DNA of 64,000 bases from NCBI GenBank assembly GCA_030544215.1, contig JARZZO010000008.1, positions 23,785,614-23,849,613 on the forward strand, read 5' to 3'. The position numbers and the translations under genes were made by a program. Each line of letters opens with the position of its first letter. Position 1 is the stretch's first letter. Below the pieces are notes generated by a model. It was not told the origin of the DNA and did not search any database. It worked only from the letters and a program-made list of their open reading frames with translations. Shown piece after piece: positions 46,791 through 58,138 of this stretch. The DNA comes from Zantedeschia hybrid cultivar (taxonomy: Eukaryota; Streptophyta; Magnoliopsida; Alismatales; Araceae).

Positions 46791-48000
46791 AATATCGGTT
46801 GTTAGACTAGTTTTTTACATTTGTTATTATTATTAGGCTTACAGCCACATCCTTGCGTTGTTATAGTTTTCAAGTTGTGTTTTCTTCAATGAATTCTTTG
46901 GTATAACCTATCAAAAAAAATCTGCACCAACTTTCATAGTATCTAAACCTTAATGGCCTAGACCATTTTCACACTAATTTGTATATCCAAATAGTTGTGA
47001 GGATCGCAATGCACCTTTAGCGGCCAGCTGTTTTAATTTGATCAAATGGCAGCTAGAGGGTGAAAATAAAAATTCAAAAAAAAAAAATATGGTGAGCTCA
47101 AGGCTAACTCAAGGTTACCATTTGTACTGTCTGATCTTGGATATGATCGTCTAAAAATTAAAAAAAAATAAAAATAGAAAAAGATAAAGCTACCCAATTT
47201 GAGTGCCGTACGCACTTGGGTGCACACCCAGGCAGGCACCCAATTTGGATGCAGCCATCCGATCATGATGGTCGGACGGTTGTCAGGGGTATTGTAGCAG
47301 TGCTGCAATGCCCCCATTGCAACAAGTAATTCTCATTAGTTATGAATAATAATTGGTGGGTCGCACGCAAGCAGTTATCACATTAGATGCATTCATGGCT
47401 GCCATAGTAGGTATTATTTTTTGTATTTTTAACTCATAGAAGAGGAACCAACCCTAAAAGAAGCCATCTATAGTGTCCAATCTTTAATTAGATGGTAAAA
47501 TATTTTTGTTTATTTTTATAATTTATTAACTGTTTGATCAAAGATGGACAGTACAATGGCTCTTTTAGGGATGTGTATGTACACTTGCTGTTGTTGTTTG
47601 CATGTGGTATAACAAGTATTACTCAATGGTTATTATAGTAGTCCATTGTTTAATACTTTAGTCCCTGCAAAGATAATGCGGCATGCGCAGTGGTTATCCT
47701 CCATTCTAGCTTAGATTTTGCTACAATCTAATCCTTTTGTATGGTGGAAAAACCTACTTATTCTCCTATTATCAATTTTTGAACTTTACTTTTTCAAATG
47801 AACTCTTAAGTCAAAACCACATAGAAATGTACTTACTAAACGGAGCATGTGATAATAAATTAAGATCTCATGAGTGAAATTTGACATGCTCATTCATGTG
47901 CTATTCTCTTTGGACAACCATAATTAAACTACTAACGTTTAAAGGTGCGATAGCAGTCAGCTTGAAAGAAAACCAAACACTTAGTCAACACAGGTAGGCT
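46791..48000. other. Intergenic; CAATGCCCCCATTGCA-type ends
   Basis: Two partial MULE-like ends are visible: GCAATGCCCCCATTGCAACA at about 47309 and AACAAGTATTACTC at about 47618-47631, similar to the TIRs at 19787-20474. No complete element could be framed and no gene was found. Confidence 0.35.
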
Positions 48001-48140
48001 TGTATAAGATGAACCGACCGGAGGCCGGAGGGGAAGACTAATTAAGTCCCGTGATTAGGTTTCTCCGTTTTGTCCTAGGGGCCGCAGGTTCAAATCCCGA
48101 AATAGTCTCATTGCTAAAAGTTAGGGCCCAGAACGACTGA
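48001..48140 (+). mobile_element. Possible tRNA-derived SINE
   Basis: GCAGGTTCAAATCCC at 48083-48097 contains a perfect B box GGTTCAAATCC. The T stem does not pair well enough for a real tRNA. Upstream phrasing (CCGTTTTGTCCTAGGGGCCG) resembles plant SINE heads. No poly(A) or TSD was located. Confidence 0.35.
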
Positions 48141-49993
48141 TAGCCCATTATCGACGCTCATTCAGCCTGGTAGGCCCATTAGGAACTTAGCGGATGGGCC
48201 GTAGACTACCTGAGCCTAAAAATTCCCATTGATGGAAAACTCTTGATAGAATTTGGGACACGAGTCACTTCAAAAGCACCTTAGGCTGCAGCGCTCCTCA
48301 CTACGCCTGTATTTTGGGATGGTAGCTATAACATATTTGCAGTGGAATAGTATAATTAATGACAAGGTTGTGATCTGTTCAAGTTCTAGCTTCCATGGGT
48401 AAAACTCTATGCATCTCTCTTGCAATGTAGTGAAGTGGAGTGGTTATACAATTGTGCATTTCATTAGTTTGACAAAGGTGACCAACATGACAATCTGATC
48501 ATGGTTTACAAATGTGATTCTTTTCATACTCTTTAAGATGTTCTTTGATAATCAAATAAGTCTAGAGTACGTTTATCCAGAGTTACACTGGCTCGGAACA
48601 GTTAGATTGTCAAAATATATTATGGGTCTAGGAATGAGTTATTTAGAGATAACCTCGTTGAGTTCATTGTTCCTACTAGAATAACAGTTGATTTTTATTA
48701 AATTTATCTCTCATTGCACTTTTTTACCTAACCCACTAAAAATATTAGCCCATCCTCTTCATTCTAAATAGAGTATCATTATGATTATCAAGTCAATTAA
48801 CTAATTTTAGTATAGCCTGGCCAATTGTAACTCATCCATATTAACTCATTCAATTATATCCAAAGGGCTGTAATATAATTTCCCGAAGGTCCGTTGACTT
48901 CCTCTTAGTTGGGCTCCCATCCGACTGTAACTTATTGGGTCACGCTTAGAACCATACAATCCGAACCCGCTGTGGAATGGGTTGCCGTCACAGCAAGAGT
49001 TCTGTCTTTGAGAGCTCCAACTTTGTGTTAATTTTAGCTAAGAGAATTACTTGTTAGGGAGTAACGTTTGCTGCACTATATGCTGTGCAGTAATGAGCTG
49101 CACCTTGTGCTGTGCAGTGTCGGATCAGGCGAAGACTCTGATCACGCAAGCACACTATCCACTTTTTCTATTTTTTAATCATTTGATCTTTCATCAGAAA
49201 AATGACACCTTCCACTTCTACTTTTTATAAGATTCATCGAAGATGAAAATGAAGATTGAGTGTTTTCACTTTCACATCTATTTTCACTTTTCAATCAGAA
49301 ATAAAAAACGAAAACAAAAGTAAATGGAAGTTTTTGCGATCGTCATCGCTATAATATAAAAGTGTTTTTAATAACTATTATTATCAACTTCCTATAACTT
49401 TCTTCTAATAAATGAAAACTCTAAATCTGCAAGGCCTTAATTTACGTAAATGCTTGCAATCTATGAACTTTAGTTTTGAAATCTATTTTATCTATTGGAT
49501 TAAACTTAAATCTACACATTATGAATCTATCCAAATCATATACCACAAAATCACACTAGACTTTAAGATGGTTCCTACTTCCTACCATGGCCTTACTTGT
49601 CAAAATGTTAAGAGATATCCTCACTGTTGGATAATGATGGAGTCAAAATAAATTCCTTAATCGGGAGGGGGCAATGTAATTGTTTAATGCAGTGGTTATT
49701 TATAGTTATACAATAATATCAGTTTAATTGAGAATATTGTTCATATTTGTTAAAAGTGGGATTAAAATATAAGATAAGATATGCACATAACTTTAAGTTT
49801 TACAGGAATTATATGAGTAAATGTAAAATAAATGTGTTAGAAGAGGTTAAAACTACGTATACACTTTAGCATAGGGGTTTTTCTGAAAGTCTTGGGGCTA
49901 CAGCCTCTGCTCCCCTGTCTCAGCCACTGCCGTTGGATATGAAAGAGACCTATCTAACGGTTCAAATTTTATCTTGTAAAAATAATATATATA
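48141..49993. other. Intergenic, no gene seen
   Basis: AT-rich. GAGTAACGTTTGCTGCA at about 49054 resembles the MULE TIR at 19787 but no partner end was found. The frame 49412-49651 is unconvincing. Confidence 0.4.
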
Positions 49994-49998
49994 GTACG
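49994..49998. other. TSD of Tat element (left)
   Basis: GTACG directly before the LTR start at 49999 matches GTACG at 57882-57886 after the far LTR. Confidence 0.8.
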
Positions 49999-51098
49999 TG
50001 ATGCGGCAGAATCCGATTCGGCCCATTGAAGCAGGCCCAAACCCCACTGTGCCCAACAGCAGCAGTACCGGGCCCTCCGGGAGCCTTCGGCCCGTCAGCG
50101 GCCCAGTAGCCTTCGGCCCATAAGCGGCACCCTCGCTCCCGGCCCAACAGGCTTCAGCCCGTCAGCGGCCCACCAGCCTGCGGCCCGGGAGCAGCGCGGC
50201 AGCCCAGGGACCAGCAGGCTTCGGCCCATCAGCGGCCCAACCCCCTTCGGCCCGGTAGCCGAGTCCGGCCCACTCCGGTGGCGGATCGGGCGCTATGGCG
50301 GTTTATCAGCAAACCTTCAATTAGTCCTATATCGGCTGCCACCGTTAACCATCCGCTATCCTCTGCTATAAATATCCCGCTATTTGTGGCCCAGGGGGTG
50401 GTGGGAAAAACGGATGCCTCCCCAAGCTTCCGAAACCCCTTAAAGGACTTCTGTCCGAATAGCTTGATAGCTACTCTTTCTTGCTTTCTGAATCGAATCT
50501 TCTTCAGAAGCTAACTTGACCGTCGGAGGGGGTTCCCCAGGGCTGACGCCCGGGACTCCTGCTGACTGGTTCTTCTTCTTCTTTCCCTCCTGCAGGGGCT
50601 CGGTTCGAATCGTCGCCGACCTCCCCGAGTCGGTCTCGGCCGCCGACATCGGATTCCTCTCCCTGGTCTCGACGCCGAACGCCGGCTGCCCCAAGCTAGG
50701 AGACTCGGTCTCGCGCTGAAGTAGCCTTCGGACTCGCTGTCCGAGGGCAATCCCGTCAGCTGCCCTGCGTCAGGAGACTCGGCCTCGCGCTGAAGGTGGC
50801 TCCGGGCCCCCTGGTCGGAGAGCGAGCCGTCCCCCCGTTCGATCTCGGACTTTCCGGCTTCTCCACCGACGCTCGTCGACCACTCGGCCGAGAGAAGCTC
50901 CTGCTCGCGCCGCGCCTTCGTCCGCCGAAGGAGCAGCGGCTCACTATCCAAGAGCAGCTTCGGCGGCGGATCGCGCCCCCCGCGGGCGAATCCAGTTCAT
51001 CCCGAGAAGCCCCGTCTTCGCCCCGTCGCGGATCCCCGTCGGGTCCCCTTGTCACCGTTCGATCCGGACCGGCTCCGGATCCCCTTTTTCCGGATCCC
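49999..51098 (+). repeat. Left LTR of Tat element, 3' end lost
   Basis: It starts TGATGCGGCAGAATCC. TATAAATA is at 50367-50374 and CTTGACCGTCGGAGGGGG at about 50515. Match to the right LTR stops at 51098 (equivalent to 57841), so the last ~40 bp and the primer-binding site are absent. Confidence 0.85.
50367..50374 (+). promoter_or_regulatory. LTR TATA box (left)
   Basis: TATAAATA in the context CTGCTATAAATATCCC, repeated in the right LTR at 57110-57117. Confidence 0.6.
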
Positions 51099-51382
51099 GA
51101 CCGCCCGCGGGTCGCCGACCGCCCCGGCTCTCTGCCCGAGGCCCCACTCGGATTGCCACCGTTCCCTTCGTCCCTTGCGGATCGGGACACGTGGCGGGCA
51201 TCAGAGTGGTTAACCGAAGGGTCGGAGTGCTGTCAGCCGCTGATCGCTCCGCTTCAAGTCCCGGAGCCGGCCCGTCATCATTGCCGAAGGACGGCACACG
51301 TGGCGGGCATCCGGGAGGAGCGAGGGGACGAGCGGGACGATCTCGGCCGCAGGTTTCGGCGGGAGGCGTTTCGGACGGGCTC

Positions 51383-51390
51383 TATAAATA
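51383..51390 (+). promoter_or_regulatory. TATA box upstream of the transposon ORF
   Basis: TATAAATA in GGGCTCTATAAATACAGG, about 240 bp before the ATG at 51629, with a CT-rich leader. It is separate from the LTR promoter and suggests the ORF has its own promoter. Two ACACGTGGCGGGCATC-like repeats lie upstream at about 51187 and 51297. Confidence 0.5.
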
Positions 51391-51628
51391 CAGGCCCTCC
51401 GCGGGGCACTGTTCCTCTTCTTGCTGCCGCGCTCTTCTTCCTTCTCTCGCGAAAGGCCAGCTTCCTGAAGGCTTCGCCCGAGCTCGTCGGCTACCGTGGG
51501 AGGCTCTTCGTCCCTCAGAGCGCATCGCTGGTGGAGCCTGGAGGCTTGAAGCAACGCTTGGTTCAGGAGAGATCCCCTCCCCCTTTCTGCGAGTAAGCCT
51601 TAGCCTTCTTCCTTCCCTCCGCGGCTCT

Positions 51629-54218
51629 ATGGTCCGGAGCTCTTCCAGTGAGATTACTCCTTCGGACGAGGAGTATACTCCCCCCCATTCTCTCAAGTCT
51701 TCCCTGTCAGACCCTCTCGCCTCGGATTCCCTTGCTTCCGCAATGTCCGGGGAGTCTGAAAACTCTGGGTCCGAAGGATCCGAAACTTCTGGGGCTGAGG
51801 TTTCCGGGACCGAGGCTTCCGGGACCGAGGCTTCCGGGACCGAGGCTCCCGAGGCCGAGGCTTCCGAGGCCGAGGCTCTTCAGGAAGTTCGGGACTCGGG
51901 CTAGGCTTCCACCTCGGAACGCCGCCCCCCGGATATTGCCTCGGGGGCAACCTGCGCCCTTTCGGACGTAGAGGTGAGGAACTTAGTTTCTTACTTTCAG
52001 CTTCCTTCCTGGACGACCCCCCATCGGCCCGATTCCGCCACTAGGGCAAATACCGTTCGCCCGGGGTCTTTCTCCATTTACGTCGATAGCTTTGAGGCGG
52101 GCTTCCGTCTCCCTCTCCCCACCTTCGTCGTCAATCTCCTTAGCTTCTACGGGCTGGCCCCGTCTCAGCTCTTCCCCAATTCTTGGCGCACTGTGTATGG
52201 ATTTCTGAGCGTCTTCGCTCACATAAAAATCCGCCCCTCTCTCAACGTCTTCCGCTATCTCTTCAAGATCCAAACGCAGGGGAAGTCCGAGTGGTACTGC
52301 TTCGTCCCTCGGGTTGGCCGAAGAATCTTCTCTGGGAAGCCTTCGTCTATCCACGGCTGGAAGAGGAAGTTCATCTTCGTCTCCCTGCCGGAGAAGGAGA
52401 AGGGTGTGTGGCCCTTCCCCACCGAATGGGTGCCGCTGGCCGCAGGCCTCTCGGGACCTCCTGTTCTGACCCCCGTTCAGAGCACCATTGTGGGCCACGT
52501 CCAGGTGAAGGCCCCATACGACGTCTCGGTGCTTCTCACCGACGCGGAGCGGTTGATAGGTGCCGGGGTTTGGCCGGACCCCAAGCGTGATCCGGAGCGG
52601 GTCTTTCCGTACCTTCCTTCCGGGGAGACTCCGCGGGGCCGCGGGGGAAGGGCTGCCGCTCCTCCGGCCGAAGCTCTTCCGGCTTTGGAGGCTGACGAAG
52701 TTTCGGCCGAGGGTAAGTCGGCTCTGAATTTATTACTTGATTGCATTTTTGCTTCTAACACTTTCTTCTCGCTCTGCAGCGATGGCCGAGCTCGATGACC
52801 TCCTCGATCTGATATCGGATCAGCGCGTTTCACGCCGGGCGCCGGCCCCGCAAGCGGTAGGCAGGCCTGTTCGAGGTGCCGGGGGTCCGAGGACAAGAGG
52901 CGGGGGCCTCGGGACTGCGGCCTCCGCCGAGGGTCGTGCAGCCGTTGCTGCTCTCGAGAGGGAGCAGAAGACTAAGTTCGCCTCTCGAGGAGGCGGCCGA
53001 GCGTCGAAGCGCGCCCGGGTAGAAGAGGCCGAAGAGGAGGTGGAGAAGGCTCAGCTAGTCAGGAAGAGCGCCGGGGCCCGAAGGGCTGTAAGGTTGGCGT
53101 CTCCTGAGATGCCGAGGGGTGACTCCCCTCCGGCCGTATCGGCAGGAGCCGATGAAGGAGATGTTGAACCGCGGGCGCAGCGCGAGTGGCGGCACCCCAC
53201 GCCGGGGGTGTATCAAGACGGGAGCATGGAGGACCCGCAGACGTGCCTTCGTCTGCTCAGCAGCCTCACTCTCCCTTCAGTTTTCGAGGAGCTGAAGGCC
53301 CACTCCATCACCGATCTGGCGGAGATGAGTGCCCGTCTGACAGTTCAGGTGAGCAACCCGAAAGTGCCTCGGCTCATCTTTAGCCATTTCCCCTGATTTT
53401 TCTGACCCTCATCTGCCTTCGATCCGCAGGCTTCGATGACGAGCCGCGTCCTGATGCACCGTCAGGAGCTGCTTCGGCTGAAGCTTCTGGAAGCTGAGGT
53501 GGATCCGGTCGGTTCGGGGGAAGGTACTTCGGCGGCACGTCGCATCGAGCCCTTAGTTGATGAGCTCGTGACTGCGAGAACCCGGGCGCGGACGCAGCTG
53601 AAGGAGAGGGCAGCAGAGGCCCGTACCGCCGCCGAGGCCAAGAAGAAGGCCGAGGGCGATCTTGCGGCGGTCGAGTCCGAGTTCCGGACCTTCAAGGCCC
53701 AGACCCAAGACAAGGAGGCCCGGCGAGCTTCGGAGAAGCGCCGCCATGCCGAGGAGGTGTCGGCCCTGAGGCGGGAACTGGAAAAGGCAGCGGGGTCGGT
53801 AGTGGCTGACTACAAGGCCGGAAGCGACTACGCCCGGGAGATCCTTCAAGCCCAGCTGCGGGCGTCTTCCACGGTTTTCGACCTCGGACTGGCAGTCGCC
53901 CAGAGGGCCTGTCCGAGCGTCGATCTGACCAGGGTTGCCCTGCCGAAGGGCGAGGAAGCCAGGGAGCTTTTATCCTGGTGGGAGGAGCTCGTGGCGGAGA
54001 GGGCCTCGCCTCCAGCTGAGGAAGATGAGGTCGAAACCGCCGAGGAGGCTCCTGCCGAGGAGGCCCCTGCCGAGGAGGCCGATGCCGAGGAGGCCGCTAT
54101 CGAGGACGCCCCTGCCGAAGGCGCCGCACCCGAAGCGGTGCAGATCGTCGACTCTCCCTCTCCTTCTCCCGGCCGAAACGTCGTCGGAGTAGAGGAGGAG
54201 AGGGTCGCCGAGGACTGA
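51629..54218 (+). pseudogene. Tat additional ORF (plant transposon-protein domain), spliced, one nonsense codon
   Basis: Predicted exons are 51629-52712, 52780-53348 and 53430-54218 (814 codons with stop). The introns have GT...AG borders (GGGTAAGT/CTCTGCAG and CAGGTGAGC/ATCCGCAG), stay in frame, and are 67 and 81 bp. Residues about 1-90 are Ser/Glu-rich with five-residue SGTEA repeats. Then comes a domain with GSFSIYVDSFEAGFRLPLP and FYGLAPSQLFPNSWRTV, like the putative gypsy-type transposon N-terminal domain of plants. The C-terminal third is coiled-coil and Ala/Glu-rich (KERAAEARTAAEAKKKAEG). A TAG at 51902-51904 interrupts exon 1, so the ORF is probably dead. Such extra ORFs are known in Tat elements; the function is unknown. 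Confidence 0.7.
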
Positions 54219-54459
54219 TACGAGGGTTCCCCTCGGCTTCCATTTTCTTTTACTTTTGTAAGCTCTCGGCCAGGCATACGGCCGAGTTTTGTACTTCCCT
54301 TCGCTTTATGAAAATAGAAGGAAGGTTTTTGGCTTTACCTTGCTGTCTCCTGTTTGACTTGACTGGATCTGGTCTTTCTGGAATCCGAGATCTGTTTGTC
54401 ATTCGCCATATCCTGCGAAGCCGGGATCCGTTGCAGGTTCGGACAGGCCGTTGGAAGAA

Positions 54460-55043
54460 TATCGCCTGGAGAATAATATGCCGCGCCTTGATCCGGATTA
54501 CATGGCCAAAGCCATTCGTCGGATCGAAGGGCTTATGGGCTTTAAGAGAGTCATGCCGCTCCCGGTACGGTTTGTATGGCCGAAGCCACTCCCGATACGG
54601 TTTACACGGACTTAGAGGAAACCACGCCGTGTCCTGATCCGGATTACATGGCCGAAGCCATTCGTCGGATCGAAGGACTCACGGACTTTAAGAGAACCAT
54701 GCCGCTCCCGGTACGGTTTGCATGGCCGAAGCCACTCCCGATACGGTTTACACGGACTTTAGAGGAAACCACGCCGTGTCCTGATCCGGATTACATGGCC
54801 GAAGCCATTCGTCGGATCGAAGGACTCACGGACTTTAAGAGAACCATGCCGCTCCCGGTACGGTTTGCATGGCCGAAGCCACTCCCGATACGGTTTACAC
54901 GGACTTAGAGGAAACCACGCCGTGTCCTGATCCGGATTACATGGCCGAAGCCATTCGTCGGATCGAAGGACTCACGGACTTTAAGAGAACCATGCCGCTC
55001 CCGGTACGGTTTGCATGGCCGAAGCCACTCCCGATACGGTTTA
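54460..55043. repeat. 146-bp tandem array, four units
   Basis: Three complete units begin CACGGACTTAGAGG or CACGGACTTTAGAGG at 54605, 54751 and 54898, and a fourth, more diverged one precedes them. Unit length is 146-147 bp; one copy has an extra T. Each unit holds GATCCGGATTACATGGCC and two related GTACGGTTT/ATACGGTTT halves. It lies between the integrase end and the transposon ORF, a usual place for arrays in Tat elements. Confidence 0.9.
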
Positions 55044-55135
55044 CACGGACTTAGAGAAAACCATAACAAGTTTTTCCGAACAAAAATGAGTTCTCTCATT
55101 TATAGCCTCCGGCTAAAAGCCTGGGGAGAGTTGAC

Positions 55136-56563
55136 TTACATATAATAACGCCGAAGGCGCTCTACATTCCATGTGCGAGGAAGGGGCTGGCCCGAAAGGG
55201 TCTCCAACCGGTAAGCTCCTCGTCTGATTACCTCCCTGATCCGGTAGGGCCCCTCCCAGTTGGGGGCAAGCTTTCCTGAGGCTTCGGCCGGCTTGGAAGC
55301 ATGAGCATTCCTCAACACGAGACTCCCCACTTCGAAGCTCCGGGGCTTCACTCGAGTGTTGTGGTACTTGGCCATGCGCTGTTGATAAGCCGCCAGTCGG
55401 ATACGAGCTTTGTCTCGGACCTCTTCAATGAGGTCCAAGTGATCTTTCAAGCCTTCTTCGCTGACTTCCGGACTGTAAGCGATGACCCTGGGAGAAGGGA
55501 GGCCGATCTCTATGGGAATAACGGCCTCTATCCCATAGGCCATGCGGAAGGGAGTCTCGCCGGTGGGGGTTCGGCTCGTCGTCCGATAGGCCCACAGGAC
55601 ACTCGGCAGCTCTTCCACCCATCGGCCCTTAGCTTCGCCGAGTCGGGTTTTCAATCCCTGTAAGAGACTTCGGTTAGTGACTTCGGCTTGGCCGTTCGCT
55701 TGAGGATGCGCTACCGAAGTGAACTTGTGGAGTATGCCGAAGCTGGCGCAGTTGTCACCGAACCGTCGGCTATCGAACTGCTTTCCGTTATCTGAGATGA
55801 TGGCTCGAGGGATGCCGAACCGGCAAATGATGGACTTGCACACGAAGTTCCAAGCATTGTTGTCGGTTATTGAAGCGAGGGGTTCGGCTTCGACCCATTT
55901 GGTGAAGTAATCGACCGCCACGATGAGGAATTTCCTTTGGCCGGTGGCGACGGGAAAAGGTCCCAGGATGTCGATTCCCCATTGGGCGAAAGGCCAGGGA
56001 TCAGATAATGGGGTCAGAAGGGTGGCCGCCTGATGAATGAGGGAGCTAAACCTCTGGCACTGGTCGCAGCGCCGTACGAGGGCTAGAGCGTCCTCTCGGA
56101 GCGTTGGCCACCAGTAGCCTTGTCTCAGGAGCTTGTGAGCCAGGGCTCTTCCTCCCGCGTGCGCTCCGCACACCCCTTCGTGGACCTCTCTTACGGCATA
56201 GTCGGCTTCTGCTGGGCCGAGGCACCGTAGCAGTGGTCGGCCGAATGATTTCTTGTACAACACCCCGTCCAAAAGGAGAAAGTGGGACGAGCGCTGCCGA
56301 ATGCGCTTCGCCTCCCTTGGATATGGTGGGACCTCTCCTTAGAGAAGGAAAGCGACGAGGGGGGTCATCCACGTCTCGGCCTCTGCTTCAACAATTTGCA
56401 TAGCTTCGGTTTCGCCGAGGCTGGGTTCGGCGAGCTCCTCGACGAGGATCATCCGGCCTCCGCCCCCGTCTTGGGTTGACGCCAGCCGGGAAAGGGCATC
56501 GGCCCGGGTATTCTCGGATCTAAGCCTTCGTCGACTCTCCGAGCAGGGACGAAGCAACCGCAC
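55136..56563 (-). pseudogene. Ty3/gypsy RNase H end plus integrase, nonsense-interrupted
   Basis: The minus-strand frame starts in the last part of RNase H (ENTRADALSRLAST, about 56520-56475) and continues into integrase. A TAA at 56341-56339 (after VAFLL) breaks it. From the Met at 56272 a 378-codon frame has the zinc-binding H31, H38, C69, C72 and the catalytic D101 (GIDILGPF), D161 (IISDNGKQF) and E197 (GQAEVTNR), a D-D-35-E spacing. A C-terminal GPYRIREV chromatin-proximal region and a WNVERLRRYYM end follow. Integrase joins element cDNA to host DNA. All upstream pol and gag domains are lost. It is antisense to the flanking LTRs. Confidence 0.85.
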
Positions 56564-56638
56564 GACCCTCGGCCGACCGAGGGTCTCCTCTTCCCAATAG
56601 AAGGGGAACAGAACTCCAAGAGAGACGCCTGCTGTGAT

Positions 56639-56682
56639 ATTTTTTTTTTCTTTCTTCTTTCTTTCTTTTCTTTCTTTCTGAC
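56639..56682. repeat. (TTTC)n-like microsatellite
   Basis: A T-rich run followed by TTTC/TTTCTT units just upstream of the polypurine tract. Confidence 0.8.
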
Positions 56683-56720
56683 AGTTTTAGGCTATACTCT
56701 TGCCGTCTCAGAACTGAGGA

Positions 56721-56741
56721 AGACAAGAGTGGGGGGCTATG
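56721..56741 (+). other. Polypurine tract of Tat element
   Basis: AGACAAGAGTGGGGGGCTATG lies immediately before the right LTR. Purine-rich priming sites directly 5' of the 3' LTR start plus-strand synthesis in LTR retrotransposons. It fixes the LTR orientation as plus. Confidence 0.7.
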
Positions 56742-57881
56742 TGATGCGGCAGAATCCGATTCGGCCCATTGAAGCAGGCCCAAACCCCACTGAGCCCAAC
56801 AGCAGCAGTACCGGGCCCTCCGGGAGCCTTCGGCCCGTCAGCGGCCCAGTAGCCTTCGGCCCATAAGCGGCACCCTCGCTCCCGGCCCAACAGGCTTCAG
56901 CCCGTCAGCGGCCCACCAGCCTGCGGCCCGGGAGCAGCGCGGCAGCCCAGGGACCAGCAGGCTTCGGCCCATCAGCGGCCCAACCCCCTTCAGCCCGGTA
57001 GCCGAGTCCGGCCCACTCCGGTGGCGGATCGGGCGCTATGGCGGTTTATCAGCAAACCTGCAATTAGTCCTATATCGGCTGCCACCGATAACCATCCGCT
57101 ATCCTCTGCTATAAATATCCCGCTATTTGTGGCCCAGGGGGTGGTGGGAAAAACGGATGCCTCCCCAAGCTTCCGAAACCCCTTAAAGGACTTCTGTCCG
57201 AATAGCTTGATAGCTACTCTTTCTTGCTTTCTGAATCGAATCTTCTTCAGAAGCTAACTTGACCGTCGGAGGGGGTTCCCCAGGGCTGACGCCCGGGACT
57301 CCTGCTAACTGGTTCTTCTTCTTCTTTCCCTCCTGCAGGGGCTCGGTTCGAATCGTCGCCGACCTCCCCGAGTCGGTCTCGGCCGCCGACCTCGGATTCC
57401 TCTCCCTGGTCTCGACGCCGAACGCCGGCTGCCCCAAGCTAGGAGACTCGGTCTCGCGCTGAAGTAGCCTTCGGACTCGCTGTCTGAGGGCAATCCCGTC
57501 AGCTGCCCTGCGTCAGGAGACTCGGCCTCGCGCTGAAGGTGGCTCCGGGCCCCCTGGTCGGAGAGCGAGCCGTCCCCCCGTCCGATCTCGGACTTTCCGG
57601 CTTCTCCACCGACGCTCGTCGACCACTCGGCCGAGAGAAGCTCCTGCTCGCGCCGCGCCTTCGTCCGCCGAAGGAGCAGCGGCTCACTATCCAAGAGCAG
57701 CTTCGGCGGCGGATCGCGCCCCCCGCGGGTGAATCCAGTTCATCCCGAGAAGCCCCGTTTTCGCCCCGTCGCGGATCCCCGTCGGGTCCCCTTGTCACCG
57801 TTCGATCCGGACCGGCTCCGGATCCCCTTTTTCCGGATCCCCGTTTGCGGGATCCGGTCGTGATAGATCCAGTCTACATCA
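56742..57881 (+). repeat. Right LTR of Tat element, complete
   Basis: The 1,140-bp LTR runs from TGATGCGGCAG to GTCTACATCA, with a TATA box at 57110-57117 and the CTTGACCGTCGGAGGGGG block at about 57258. The TSD GTACG follows at 57882-57886. Confidence 0.85.
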
Positions 57882-57886
57882 GTACG

Positions 57887-58138
57887 TAATAATTTGAAAA
57901 CGTACGGCAATAAGTTAACAGATGCAGAAACAAGTTTATGTATCCGTTAATAGAAACAAAGAGGAACTAGATAATCCGAGCTCAGGTATCTGTTTGCAAC
58001 TTAACAGTGCAGCGAATGGTACTCTACTCTGAGACATTAGAGTTATAACTAGTGCACGATTGGATAGCACACGGTCACTACACCGTCTCATACAAGGGTA
58101 CAACATAATTTTTTTCTTTTTTCTTTTTAGGGCAATAT
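57887..58138. other. Intergenic, no gene seen
   Basis: Short AT-rich gap after the Tat element; nothing recognisable. Confidence 0.4.

Larger units (their letters stand above)
49999..57881 (+). mobile_element. Rearranged Ty3/gypsy Tat-lineage LTR retrotransposon
   Basis: The 7.9-kb insertion has direct LTRs (49999-about 51098 and 56742-57881) and a 5-bp TSD GTACG on both sides. By eye the LTRs differ at about ten positions over 1.1 kb, so the insertion is young. Orientation is plus by the LTR TATA box, the polypurine tract before the right LTR and the CTACATCA end. Inside are a plus-strand transposon ORF, a tandem array and a minus-strand RNase H/integrase remnant. Gag, protease, reverse transcriptase and the primer-binding site are missing, so the copy is non-autonomous. 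The internal block has the order expected of a Tat 3' half but is reversed relative to the LTRs. Confidence 0.85.

Noticed and set aside
48083..48097. tRNA gene suggested by GGTTCAAATCC
   Set aside because: The T stem has mismatches and no acceptor or anticodon arm could be drawn; a SINE is more likely.
50511..51596. Long frames inside and just after the left Tat LTR on both strands
   Set aside because: They lie in GC-rich LTR and leader sequence, are Arg/Pro/Ser-rich, and those inside the LTR recur in the right LTR. They are not genes.
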